From NCBI GenBank assembly GCA_001600055.1, contig BCIV01000013.1, positions 248,001-312,000 of the forward strand: a stretch of 64,000 nt of DNA, read 5' to 3'. Shown here in pieces: positions 11,201 to 23,007 of this stretch (its first letter is position 1; each line of letters starts with the position of its first letter). Both the position numbers and the translations under genes were made by a program. Source of the stretch: Filobasidium wieringae. Taxonomy: Eukaryota > Basidiomycota > Tremellomycetes > Filobasidiales > Filobasidiaceae. The notes under the pieces are model-generated. The model was given only the letters and a program-made list of their open reading frames with translations, ran no database searches and was not told the origin of the DNA.

Positions 11201-14070
11201 TCATCGAGTACCTCAAGATCTGGCACAAGAGCACAAGCCTCTAAAGTCATATGGTACCGGGTCTCGTCGAATTCTTCACCGAAAAGGATGTTCTCTTTGA
11301 TAGACTTGTGCTGCAACCAGGGACTCTGACTGCAGTAGGCGACAGCGTTCCTTAGACCGCTCAACTTATCAATCTGAGTATTCTCCTTGGGAAGAAAGAC
11401 TGTTCCTTTGACGCAATCCATTTCTCCGAGTAACGCAAGCAACATAGCGGATTTGCCTGAACCGGTCGGCCCAGCGATAACAGACAACTTCCCGGCTGGG
11501 AAGGTGATATCAAGATCATTCAATTCGAAAGGCAAGATCTCCTCTTCCTCCTCCTCTGCAGGTACGGCGTTTCCGTTTGTCTTTTTGGCAGCACTATCCT
11601 GTGCGGCCTTTTTAGTGTCCTCTGCAGTCATACCGGTGTTCCACTTGAAGTCAGCGTTATCGAATCCGATTCGAGTATCGACCGGGGCGTCAGCTGCGGG
11701 CGTAGGTCGCTTTAACGAGGAGACCCAATCTGGAACTTCGTCTTCCTTCAAGAAATCCTCGATTCGCTGGACAGAGACATATGCTTGAGCCATCATGACA
11801 CCGAATTGAGCTATAGAACGGGATCTGGCGGTTAGCAATATTCCCAGGTTGATAATAACGAGAAACTTACGAATAATGTTAAGCTATGTGGTAAACGATT
11901 CGAGTTGTTAGCTGAGGGACGACTGCTGGTCTCACTAAAGGAAACTTACCGGTTGACGGATCATCGAGAACAAGGACAATGAAGTAAATGCTACAGAGAC
12001 AGTCAATTCACCTTTGGCAACGAAGATATACCTACACGCTCGCGATATAGGTCAGTCTATCTCTGAAGTGACAGCTAAGAGAACTCAAAGCCCACCAAGT
12101 GAAGGAGATCAAGGTCACAGCCATAGGTCCAATGATGTAGACCATGTTGAACAGAAGTCCATTCCAAAGGTTCTTTGAGCCATAAAGCAGATAAGTTTCA
12201 CTGAACCCTACTTGATCACCAGCTTGAGCTCACCTTAATCCACAGTTTCATTTCAGCCTTTCGTGCATCAGCCACTCTGCTTTGCCACTTGGCAGTCCAC
12301 CCGAAAAACTTGATGAATTTGATTGCAGTGATGAGCTCGTTCATGACAGTTATCCTCTTATCTCTAGCTTTCGAGGCTTCCTGCTGGATCTGTTGGCCGT
12401 GGCAAGGAATTATGAGCTGGGCTTATGCTATTGGATAGCGAGGCAGGACTTACGGCGATGTATCGCTTCATGAAAATCGAAGTCAAAGGACTGGCAATGA
12501 CCATGACAATGAACCCAACAAACGCCGAGTACCCTAGCAAGCTGTACAAGAAGATGGCCGCAACAGGTACCTCCAAGCATCCTCCCACGATGAAATATAA
12601 TCCGGAAGCGGTGAATGCGATTCGAGTGGAATCAGAGGCCATAAGGGAGACGACCCTTCCAGAATCAGCCGCTTGTTGTTTAGGAGCTTCCTTCCCCTTT
12701 TTCTTGTCCGCCGCCGTTTCCTTGGTGGATTTCTTATCCGCCGGTGCTTCTTTACTCTCGACGATTCCCGAAGTATCTTTCCTACGCAAAGCTTTATCGT
12801 AAATCGCAGCGATCAATTGATTCTTTGCTCGTACAGAAGTCCTCCTTCCGTGCCATAGATGGAAGACGTCGACCTGAGCTTTGGCCACAGACGACAAGAA
12901 AGCCAATGAGGCATAAACGTACGCCCTCGCCCTCAATTCCGGGGTGGGGGAAGTGATAGCGTCCAAAATCCGTTTGATCAGGAAGGGAGAGGCGTAGTTG
13001 AATACGACGGAAGCCATAGTGAGCGTGACATCCAACATGATATCCAACGAATTCGCCCGAATAATCTTCATCATCAATGAACTCTTGCCGTAAGACTGAA
13101 GAGTATCGTACGATTCTGCCGTACACATTGAGCGGGAAAGAGGAGGGATTTCTTCATCCGCAAGATCGTGATCGTGGCCCAACTTGATGAGAGGAGAAAC
13201 CCATGAGAAAGTGATCCACTCTCCTAGGGTAACCTTGTCGTCCAGCCTCATAACGGAAGAGGATTCGATAGCCAGATCATCGACCATGGTGAAACTCATG
13301 ATAGTCAAGATCCCCGAAAGGGAGACGATCCAAGTCAAAATCTCTCCAACGAGGAAGACTGGACTGTGAGCGTGGGGAGGGAAGACCCCATTGACCGCTC
13401 GAAGGTAGAACAATGAACAGAGGGATAAAGACGATACGGCCATGTGAACGATGTAAATCGCAAACGATGTGTAGTGAGGAGTACGGCTTGGTCGGAAGAT
13501 GGGTCGGAACAGGAGGTATAGCTATAAAAAGGTATGAAACGTCAGAAATAGATCAATAGGATTAGGGCAGGCAGATAGGGGCTTACCCAAGAGAAAACAA
13601 TCATCCCCGTCGTCCATGCTCTCCAAACAATCTGTTTCCTTCCTGCTCCTGCAGAAGTGACGTGAACGATGTTCAAACCGAGAATGACCATCCACCAGAG
13701 ACTGGCAACCAATCCACCGCCGATGAGAACGGCTTGTTTCCATCTAGGTGGTCCGACATGTTTGTTCGCCTCTAACGTTGCTTTGACTCGGGTGGAGGAG
13801 ATGGCGTTTATGGAGGTTCTGTCTTCTATCGTATCGATGACAGGAAAAGCGAGCTTTTTGATGAGCCTGGGAACAGGGATTAGGCTAAGTAGAGCGAGGA
13901 CTACGAGAGCGCAGGGGATGATCGCTCTGAGGAATGCTAACGAGCAGCCAGAGGTGAAGTCCTGCCGATGTGTGCGAAGAGTTACTCAGCATATATTATG
14001 GAAGAACAGAGCTGATGTTCAGACTTACGAAGCTGCCCTCTGGACATGCGGCAAAATGAGCGTGGACCAT
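8216..14070 (-). CDS. full-length ABCC-family (MRP/Yor1/Ybt1-like) ABC transporter
   Basis: An ATP-driven exporter of the multidrug-resistance-associated type, probably at the plasma or vacuolar membrane. The first short exon at 14070 encodes [14 protein letters not shown]. Several hydrophobic helices follow ([20 protein letters not shown] and others), indicating a TMD0-like N-terminal extension. Then come TMD1, NBD1 (Walker A GPTGSGKS near 11470, signature [10 protein letters not shown] near 11160, Walker [11 protein letters not shown] with Asp at the catalytic-Glu position, as usual in ABCC NBD1), TMD2, and NBD2 (Walker A beginning GVIGRTGR near 9410, signature LSAGQKQL near 8885, Walker [12 protein letters not shown] near 8690). 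A charged lysine/glutamate linker lies inside TMD1 near 12700. Length is roughly 1,500 residues with many introns. The substrate cannot be deduced. Confidence 0.9.
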
Positions 14071-14580
14071 GTTTGATTGGTGATCACGCTATATCAGATT
14101 CCTGATTGGACCGAGCTTAAGAACAGCTCGATCGAAGAGGGACGTTGAGCTCAGGATGTCGCCGCAAGTGTTATTCGAAGCCTTTGGTGTCGACTACCTA
14201 CAGGAGGACCTGTTTGACGAAGTACCCAGTGTTATGGTCGCTGGGTGTTGACCTAGGTGGTTGTCGTTTGGGTGATTGCGTGCTGTAAACGAACGATTTC
14301 GTGTGCGCGTGAAATGATCTCGTGTGCCGGACGAGTCGATTGGAATGATAAGAACGGCGAACACGCGGCACGTGACTCATCTTCGGGATCGTCCGATCAA
14401 CGTCCCACAGAAAAGTTCAAGGCTATATACGCGTCGCTACAGCATTCTTACGTCATCACTTATTGACGATCTCGATGGAGCAACGATCAACAACATTTTG
14501 AACGTGTGAATCCGACGGCCTGACATGAAAGAACTCTTCCAACACTTCCAGCAACATTGCTTCAACTACTGGTATTCAAG
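14071..14580. promoter_or_regulatory. shared divergent promoter region (ABC transporter / DUF2461 gene)
   Basis: 510 bases between two divergent start codons. It must hold both 5' UTRs and promoters. A CTATATA element lies near 14421. No open frame here carries a domain, and I see no repeat. Confidence 0.5.
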
Positions 14581-16444
14581 ATGGCTTCATCCAGATCAGC
14601 GAAACCCGCACCAAAAGGAGCCACACCTTCCCGGAAAACCGTAGTAGGCGAGCCACCGGCAACCTCGACTTCGAGCAGACGGACTCGTGCGAAAGTCTCT
14701 TACAAGGAGGAAGATGAGGGTGCATCTACCTCTGCTTCAGAAGATAATGAAGATGGATACAGAGAACCTGATGAAGAGTTAGAAGAGGAGCAACTTACAC
14801 CGGAAGAAGACGAGGGGGATATGGATAGTGAAGATCTCGACGCTGCGCCGAAACCAAAACGAAGCAAGAAGCCTGCTCAAGCTAAAAATGGAACTAAGAG
14901 GAAAAGAGATTCACCCCAGAAGAGTTCAAGCAAGAGCAAGAAGAATAAAGGAAACGACGTGGATTACTCGCAAGATGAGGATGAAGAGAACGACTCAGAC
15001 GAAAGTGAATTAGCAGAGGGTCAGACTTATGCCGGTAAGCCCGCTGTACCCAATATACATTACCTTTTCACATCTAATAATTCCCTTGTCTTTTGGTTTC
15101 TAGGCAAGATCCATCCAGCACCTAAAACAGGCCACGTGCCTAACGGTCAAATTTCACGAAACACGTTCAAGTTCTTGGTAAATCTACAAGACCCAGAGAA
15201 GAACGACAGAGAGTGGTTCAAGCTACGAGAACCGGCTTATCGTTTAGCAGAGAAGGTGAGTTATGGGTGCTACGAAATTCGGATTAGATAGAAACTGACA
15301 GGACTATTCTGATATCGTCTGCTTCTGTTCACAACTTACCGGGCAAAGGAATGGGTCGCTTTCGTACAGACATTCGTCCCGCGGATAATCAAGCTCGACT
15401 CTGAGCTTCCCATGCTACCGCCAAAAGACCTTATCGTGAGCCTTCAATCTCCTTCTCAGAAGACATTGAACTTCACTTGGCTATTTGCAAAATAGCATCG
15501 AATTTACAGAGACGTGAGGTTTAGTAACGACAAGACACCTTACAAACGACATTTCTCGGCGAGCATCAGTCGGAGTGGAAGAAAAGGGATTTGGGCTGGT
15601 TGTGAGTTCTTACCTATCGACGATGGCGGAGAAGAGATAGAATCGGGCCTAATCTGCTGTCGATTTAGATTTCTTGTAAGTCAAGGGTTCGTAATTGGGT
15701 GTAGTACAGGAATTGACGTAACGAGTATTATGCTTGGTGCCGCTTAGTTCAGGTGAGTATGAGCGCTGGTTGAGAATGGTATTCCTATTGACTATCTAAT
15801 ATCTACCAAATAGTACAACCCAGAAATAAGTCTATCCTTGCGGGAGGAGTGAGCTTTCGTGTTCGTTTCCAAAAGATGGGTTGAGCTGATCCATCTACAC
15901 AGGTCTGGGGACCAGGGAAGAACGAATTAGCATCGATCAGGTAAGTCAGTCTTCTCCTGCAGACCCACTTTGTAGCTTAATTTTCGTATGGTAGGCATGC
16001 GATCAGACAGGACTCAGCACCTCTGAAACAAATCCTTCAAGAGGAATCGTTCTGTCGATATTATGGACCATTCGAGCCTACTTCCAAAACGCGGACAAAC
16101 GTTTTCGGGCACGACGATGCTTTGAAGACAGCGCCCAAGGGGACACCGAAGGATCACCCCGAGATCGATCTTTTAAAGTTACGGAGTGTTGCCGCGGTTC
16201 ACACGTAAGCGTCGCTTGCACCGATGTAGCTTGACCGTTTCCTCATCCCATTGGTCGCGCAGATTCCCGGATGAAGACGTTCTTTCACCAGATTTCATGG
16301 ACAAGCTGCTTGATGCAGCAGCAGCAATACAACCTTTGGTACAATAGTAAGTGAGGACATGATATAGGGCAAAGATCGCAGGGTCTTATTGGGGTATGCA
16401 GCTTGAATTCAGTTATAGCTTTACCCGCGCCAGCTGCGGAATGA
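14581..16444 (+). CDS. DUF2461 family protein with acidic/basic N-terminal tail
   Basis: The C-terminal half matches the DUF2461 (TIGR02453) family: FKFLVNLQDPEKNDREWF, RDVRFSNDKTPYKRHFSAS, SGRKGIWAG, VQPRNKSILAGGVWGPG, IRQDSAPLKQIL. The N-terminal 160 residues are low complexity (S/T, E/D and K runs), suggesting a disordered, perhaps nuclear, tail. I chose ATG 14581 (AAG ATG GCT); an in-frame ATG at 14557 would add eight residues. The catalytic activity of the family is unknown to me. Joining the exons around 15600-15815 requires two microexons, described separately. The last intron follows VQY near 16347 and the protein ends ...NSVIALPAPAAE. Its 3' end converges with the AMP deaminase gene 88 bp away. 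Confidence 0.82.
15669..15675 (+). other. 7-nt microexon of the DUF2461 gene
   Basis: ATTTCTT lies between an AG acceptor (15667-15668) and a GTAAGT donor (15676). With the 5-nt exon at 15748 it restores the frame GGT T|AT TTC TT|T TCA G|TA CAA and reads G-Y-F-F-S-V-Q-P, the hydrophobic strand expected before the KSILAGG motif. The flanking introns are 67 and 72 nt with good donors. Inferred by eye. Confidence 0.6.
15748..15752 (+). other. 5-nt microexon of the DUF2461 gene
   Basis: TTCAG is bounded by TTAG (acceptor ending 15747) and GTGAGT (donor at 15753). The next intron, 15753-15813, is 61 nt and contains CTAAT/TGACTA branch-like sequences. Without this exon the reading frame into VQPRNKSILAGG cannot be reached from the preceding exons. 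Confidence 0.58.
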
Positions 16445-16532
16445 AGACCTTTTACTGGTCTGATGACATGCATTATTGTTGCTTCTACGAGCACTAAGCA
16501 TTACAATCATCGATCGGCTACTTTTTGGGCGC

Positions 16533-19500
16533 TTAAACCTTCTTGAGGGCATTGCCGTTGTAGTGGTTCCTCAATGTTCCCTGCCTACTGCGTTCGTCTA
16601 ATGCAGAGATACCCATACTGACCTCGGCAGGAGGGATAGGAATCTTTGGGAACATGGGCGGCGGAGCAGCTGTCATGGCGGCAGCTCCAATTTGAGCATC
16701 AGAAATGACTTGATGACCGCGCGAACCGTTGGTAGCTGCGGCTTGGTCTGGCTTGACAGTAGACATGCTTTGCGCGGGAGTTGGCGCGAGTCGGCCGTGA
16801 CTCTTGATCAATGAACTATGGCGAGATCCGATAAGCTATACTCATCCAGCAAGATACGGATTTCCTCGACTTACAGCTCTTCCAGAAGTGCGGTGTGTCG
16901 GTATCCGAGACGGATGTTTGGTACGTTGGTCTATAATCCGGCGCATGCTCAGTCTCAGCAACCCTTACTAGCGCGAATAGACATACCTTGTCGATATCAT
17001 TACCGGCAACTCCGGGTAGATACCACTTTTTGCCTAGCCAGTGTTTCTTGACTTGCATCTCCCATCCACTTTGAAGCACCGAATTTCGAGCCAATTCACA
17101 CATGTCTGCCGGGGTAAACTTGTAGATCTATAAGGCAAATCAAGCGAAATCAGCTCTGGGGTTAAAAGATCTATCCACAACGACGAACCTGTGCTGCAAC
17201 GGAATACTCCTCCTGTATGAACGAAAAAGAAGATCAGTTGACCTTAAGCAATAATGACAGCCGTTCGTACGTACCATAAGCGGTTCCTAGGGTTTGGGAA
17301 TACATTACGGTCAAAGTCAGTTGATGAAGAACAGTAAACGTAGGTGAAACAAACCTTAGTCAAGTGGAATTGCCTGAGAAAAGTGAGATCAGCGCAGCAA
17401 TTGTAACAAATCTAGAAAGAAGACTTACAAAGGATCGTCGGTAGACAGAGATACTATAACACATTAAAGTCAGCTGATCGATGTGATGTTATGCCTCTGA
17501 ATCAGATATGTACCGTTCAATCCCGTTCGGAAGAAGTCCTTGAAAGGGTTTCTTTCATACGTCAAGAACCTATATCGGGCATTTAGCTGCATCTCATTGT
17601 TAATTGCTTGCGAATGGACTGACAATGCGTTATTCGACAAAGGACTCATAGCAAGACCGATTTGCTTTAGGTAGAATAGGTACTGAAAGACCGCGCTTGA
17701 TTAGCATGATCTTTAGAAGAGGCGCAAGCTGGCTTACTTGTAGTGCAGGAACTTTCCGCAACAAGATACCGTGCGAGATCGAGTGCGCAGCCAAGAAAGC
17801 CGAAGACAGATGATCGGGATCTCCGGCTTCTCCACAATGAGGTCGCAGCACGAAAGTGTCTACCATCCGATTTCAGCGTTGATCCGTTTCTCGAGAATGC
17901 TGGTTGCACTTACTGAATCCTCTGGAGCGTCTCCAAGCGTTTAGACTCGCCATGTTGGCATACATGTAGTAAATCCTGGAATCCCGGTATATTAGAACGT
18001 TATCTCTGAATTAACGCCGATTTCACTGACCAGTAACTGTAAGGCGGACCCTGCGCGGTGTTCCAAGTTCCAGCTACGGGGAATTTTCGGTATAATCTTC
18101 TCTCAGGTTTAGACTCGTCGTCAACACTGTCAAACCCTACTACCCTCTGAAGGAAAACGTGCAGCTCTGGGTGCGACGAGGGATCTTTGGTCACCTCGAA
18201 CAAAGGCTGGAAAACGTCTGATATCGAGCAATACCCTCAGAACAGTTCAAGCTGAGTAGGGCGATGGGCCAAGACTTACTGCGAATGATGTCACCGAAGT
18301 TTTCGATCTGCTTCGATCCTTTGAATACTTCATACAGTCTAGGAATCTGTATGAGCCATCGCAGATTGTGCGAGAACAATTTGTGGTTAACAACCCATTT
18401 TGCAAGCTTGTCCCACTCGTTGATGTTTCGTCCATAGATACTCAAACGCCATTCGACATTTTGGTATTTGCTTTGCTCTGTATCATTGATTACCTCTGCG
18501 CAGCGATAGCATCAGTATTACAGTAGTAATGGGACGTAAATCCGTAACGTACCTCTCGTCAATTCCGCGAGATACCGTCCTCCCAAATAGTTGTCAGTCT
18601 GCCGATATAGATCGAACCAGGCAGGTCAGGCTAGCGATTGGAACTCATTCAACTGAAGGCTTACTTTCAAGAAGATCTCTCGCAATCTACTCGATCCAGT
18701 AGGGTTGTATCGGTCGTTGAACTTGTCGAATCGATGGAATTCCTGCAGTCGAATGAATTTTAAGGGTGTCAGACGGCTTGAAGATTGAACAAGAACAATT
18801 GGGCAAGCTTACCTGATGAGCGTGCATATCCAGAGTGTCGATGGAGAGATCGTAAGCGGTCAAGTCCAAACTTTGGAACACCTCTTCCAAGGAGAGATAT
18901 CTGAGCGGTTGTAGGGTCAGAACCTTCACAACACCGCACATATGTAACGACCACTCACTTTCCATCTCGGAAAATAACGATATCCTGTATTTGAAGTATT
19001 AACAAAAATCACACCTGCGCGAGGGTTTCTGACCAACCTTGGGCGATTTCTTCATCTTACTCTTGATGAAACGCAACAAATGCTTCTGGTTCATACTGGC
19101 GGAGTGATGAACGTGCGTGTCGACTTTACGGACGTTGTAGAAGTCTCTGTAAACAGGTCGTCCGTATTAGCGATAGCCCTAAATCTGATCTCGAATTTTG
19201 CCTACCGATGGGGAACAGCCTGTAAGGAACGTCAGTGGTCAGTGGTCGCGATTGTGTAGCGCCTCCCAGCTGACATACCTTCATATCTGCAATTTCCTGG
19301 TACTCATTCAACAAGCAGTACAATGACCATTTCGATTGAAGATACTTGAGTCGCCTGAAAGCGAAACTCTTGGCGGGTCCGTCCGAGCACACGCTCAACA
19401 CGTAGTCCAGATCCGTGTAGTATTCTCGTAGAGTAACGTTTCGGAAAAGGGGTTTCTTCTCAGCAGCTGGTGTTTGAGCAATTTGATTAGCCAAGAATAG

Positions 19501-21102
19501 CGTTGATCGCATGAGAATCGGTTTACCTTTCATGCCGGGCTTATCGTAAACCTGGTAAACACCCGCCTCATCCATTTCAAACTCCCATTCCCGTCCATCC
19601 GCGCCAGGAATCTCACAGTCGTCCATGTTGAACCCCTCACTTCCGTTCGTTCCCCTATTCTTTGCTTTCTCCTCAGCGAAAGTGTCGACAGGGACTCCCT
19701 TGACATGCCCGTCCGCCGCTCTACCAGACTCGTCGTATCCTTCACCGCCTTCCCCTTCAGGCAGGCCGGCGCCTTTCCAGTGCCAATGAGGGGGAGGAGG
19801 CTCAGGGTAAATCTTCCAGGCCCTCGACTCCCCTTGATCCTCTCCTGCTGGCTTCTGATCGGCTTGGTAGGGATCGACGTCAGGTCGGAGCCCGTTGACG
19901 TCCGCTTTGGTAGCCGGGTAGAAACCCGAAAAGGTTCCATCATGATCGGCAGGATTGTCACCCAGTCGCTGAAGCGAGATCTTCATGTACTTGTCACGTA
20001 AGTCGAGACATTTTGAGAATCGGCCACTACAAGTAAAAGAAGACATTAACACCACCGTAGAACTAACTTACCGACGGAGTCTTGCTTACTAGAGGCCCTC
20101 GAGCTCGGTTGCAATTCCGCTTTCTGCGAAAGAATTGTTGGCAATTTCAATCAGTAATAGTTGAGACTTGGCAGTGCTGGTCGTGGGACGGGGATCTTTG
20201 ATGATTCGCATCGTTATTTGCTTTCCAATTTATTCTCTCGTAGTGACTTCGTATCAAGTCGTTTAACTCGATCAGGCAGTACGAATCGATAATTTCCTAC
20301 TCTTATATAGGTATTTTGGGTCGGAAGCCAAACTTGACAAGAAAGGAACACCGTCAAGCACTGCCTTTTTAGGGTGTACCGGTCTTCCGACTTCTCGCCT
20401 TCAGAGTCCAAGCACCAGTCCTGAACACGAAAGCTCACTTACCAGCCGCTTTCAGTTGCGCTTCAGCAGTATTAGACCTAGGTCTATTGGCCTTTTCTCC
20501 AGAGGTTTGCGAATCCTGTAATCCTTTGACTAGATCCTTCTCAATCTTGCTTACCCCTCGACCCTCACCACCAGTATGAAGACCGCTCGCGAGATCGCGT
20601 TCCAGTTGTTCTTCAAGCAATTCCAAATTTTCTTGCAAGTCTTCGTTTCGTGCAGAAACGTTTGCATGAGAGGTCGATACTCCTGAGCCGGATTGAGTGT
20701 TCTCCTCCGGGATAGCTGGTGGAGGTAAAGTCAGCGAGCCACTCAGGCTGCTAGATAGCTTGAGGTTTCCATCGGAAGTGTAGGAGTTGGAAGGGTGTTG
20801 CCTCGACCAATGGTGAGACAAGTAAACTCCGTCTTGCTGAACATACGGAATGATACAGTCAGTAATGGCTAGATATGATCGATGAAGGCTTTACTGACAG
20901 CTTTCAATTTCTGGAACTCGTGATAGTCGAAGCTAGGGGATTGTTTGGCTCGAATAGGAATGGGATTAGGGGTGCTGGTACCACTTCCATCTAAACCCGG
21001 TGAATTCGGAGCAGAATCGAACGGGCTTTCGTCGAATGTGTCAGGTACGTCGTCCATCTCCATAGAGGAGGTCCTTGAGTAGGTATTATCGCCGCTACAC
21101 AT
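16533..21102 (-). CDS. AMD1: AMP deaminase
   Basis: Converts AMP to IMP in the purine nucleotide cycle. The metal-dependent deaminase core is clear: [18 protein letters not shown] near 19120 (zinc-binding HxH), [39 protein letters not shown], and the diagnostic [17 protein letters not shown] near 17430, then NSVLQSG. The N-terminal 250 residues are serine-rich and variable, as in other fungal AMP deaminases. A methionine at 21102 starts the frame, with a second Met 42 bases on. The C-terminal tail (A/P-rich) extends to 16533. More than ten introns, with intron-exon sizes normal for this window. The family is normally allosteric (ATP, GTP, phosphate). Confidence 0.94.
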
Positions 21103-21612
21103 CTTGGGATCTAGACCAATGACTCTATGTGACCGCTGCTATTGCGCTGGTTGTAAAGACAGCAAGATGCAAAATGAATCGGCTTCGTCTGAGCAAGAGG
21201 ATGACTTCGCGATAATGAACCTCGGTAAGTGCGCTATAATCTGCTTCCGGTAAAATTGCACGTGATCTGGCTTTGACTCGCCAAGCTTCATCTAGGAGGG
21301 CGTTAGACCTGTAGTAGCTGTTGCATCACTGTTACTGGAAATGTGAACCTGACTATAACAGTGTTAGGATAGTCGAGACTTACATGTCGTCGAATACAAC
21401 TCCAGCCACATAGGGCCGAGACCGACCTACAGTCAGATGGGGTTAGGGCACAGCTCCAGCGAGATCGCATCCAGGATGTAATAGACGTCAAAAAGATACA
21501 AGACAGTGTTGTAAGAAGGACGAACGTCAGGATTCCAAATTGTACTGGAGTGGTTGGAACTATTGTATCAACATGTTCTAATAGGTATACAACGACCCCT
21601 ATATCTGCTTTC
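21103..21612. other. intergenic: AMD1 upstream region and EF-Ts 3' region
   Basis: About 510 bases between two minus-strand genes. It should carry the AMD1 promoter and 5' UTR and the tsf1 3' UTR. Short open frames here lack domains. No repeat or RNA gene seen. Confidence 0.4.
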
Positions 21613-22710
21613 TCAAGCCTCTACGTCCTCCTCGCCCACTGCCCATCTCCTCATCCCACTGACTTTCAGACTGACTTGACGTTCACCACCCCAACTCTCT
21701 AGGACTTCTTTCACCGAGCGTTGTTCGTTCTGGAACATCATGAACGGCTGTTCCAACAAGTAAGGAGAGATTTCTCCTTCACCCACTGGTTCGCCGGAAC
21801 TAGGAGCGGTGATTCCTGTCGTAGGGAATCCAACTATCTGACGAGATATGGCTCGAGCGAGTTTTTGGAGTTCTCCCCCTAGAGTAGGCTCTGTGCCGAT
21901 TCGTTGCAAGATCGGTTCAGGGTTTGTCGAGGTGATGGAGAGGATACTGAGAGCTCCTACGGTACCTTCCGTCGTGCTTCCTGAAGAACCGTGAACGTAT
22001 ACTCCGGGAAGGTAGAAAGCGGGGTCCATATCCTCTGGATTGGAGAGGAGGGATGAGGAAGTCATGAATGGTGGTAATGGGGAGGAGTAAGACACCGCTC
22101 TTGACAATTGGATGTTTTCTCCCGTTTGAGTGATGGCGGATCGGATTGCTTGGGAGACAGTCTGTGCTACTGGAGCGGCGGCAGCGGTTTCGGAAGTCAT
22201 GGAGGTTGGGTCTAGGGGGATGACGGGAGCTTCTGCCAGATCATTGACGGGGAATGCAATGAGCGGGTCCGAGGGAGTTCCTTCACTAGGAGCATCCAGG
22301 AAAGCGGTAGTAGAAGTGACATTCTGGACGAGAGTCTTGAATACTTGATTCCGACTGACGAAATCAGTCTCGCATCTCATCTCTACCATAGCAGCTCGGG
22401 TGCCCATGACGGTAACCCCGATCAATCCTTCCCTTGTCGACCTGCTCCCTACTTTCTCGGCCTTCTTTGCTCCGGAAATTTCCAGATCCTTGTTTAACCA
22501 TTCCAGAGCCTTTTCTACCGAGTTTTCAGAGGCGGAGAGGGCTTCTCGAGCTTTGGAGAGGGAGATGGGGTTGATTTTACGGAGTTGTGCGATCAAGGCG
22601 ATGGGGACTTTTGAAGCGTTTGAGAGGGAGGTGCTGCTGCTGAAAGATCGAGCAGGGAGAGAGGATGATGAACGAGCTATCGTCCTAGAGATCGAGTTGA
22701 AGAATGACAT
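21613..22710 (-). CDS. tsf1: mitochondrial translation elongation factor Ts
   Basis: Guanine nucleotide exchange factor for mitochondrial EF-Tu. A single intronless frame of 365 residues from ATG 22710. The N-terminus MSFFNSISRTIARSSSSLPA, followed by more serines, is a typical mitochondrial presequence. A UBA-like N domain follows (IALIAQLRKINPISLSKARE, then EKALEWLNK), then the EF-Ts signature region GVTVMGTRAAMVEMRCETDFVSRN, where TDFVxRN is the diagnostic motif. The C-terminal dimerisation/core region is present but divergent. Absence of introns stands out among these neighbours. Translation could extend upstream in frame to near 22845, but that gives no targeting sequence, so I prefer 22710. 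A 297-bp divergent promoter separates it from COG4. Confidence 0.9.
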   Translation of the reverse strand: MSFFNSISRTIARSSSSLPARSFSSSTSLSNASKVPIALIAQLRKINPISLSKAREALSASENSVEKALEWLNKDLEISGAKKAEKVGSRSTREGLIGVTVMGTRAAMVEMRCETDFVSRNQVFKTLVQNVTSTTAFLDAPSEGTPSDPLIAFPVNDLAEAPVIPLDPTSMTSETAAAAPVAQTVSQAIRSAITQTGENIQLSRAVSYSSPLPPFMTSSSLLSNPEDMDPAFYLPGVYVHGSSGSTTEGTVGALSILSITSTNPEPILQRIGTEPTLGGELQKLARAISRQIVGFPTTGITAPSSGEPVGEGEISPYLLEQPFMMFQNEQRSVKEVLESWGGERQVSLKVSGMRRWAVGEEDVEA

Positions 22711-23007
22711 GGCTGTAAGTGGTATAAGTGATTTTTCGAGTGCGAGTCGCTTGAGACTTCTCAACTTTGAACATTTCGAGTGAACGAATGAATTTCGATT
22801 TATTTCAGCGTCGATCGTTGTTGTTGAGTTGACGATATCAATCAAAACACGTCATAACTTGATAAACGAGTGACCTAATGTCCAACATGTCCAACCTTAG
22901 ATAACTAGATTCCGGATACTTTGGTTGACCTCGCTGTACATCAGATGCAGCTTCAACAATCTCTCAGAGCTGTCACAACTGTGCCTTGAGCCCCCTATAC
23001 CCCAAAA
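22711..23007. promoter_or_regulatory. divergent promoter region EF-Ts / COG4
   Basis: 297 bases between the two start codons. This is the only place for both promoters. No clear TATA box identified. Confidence 0.5.
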
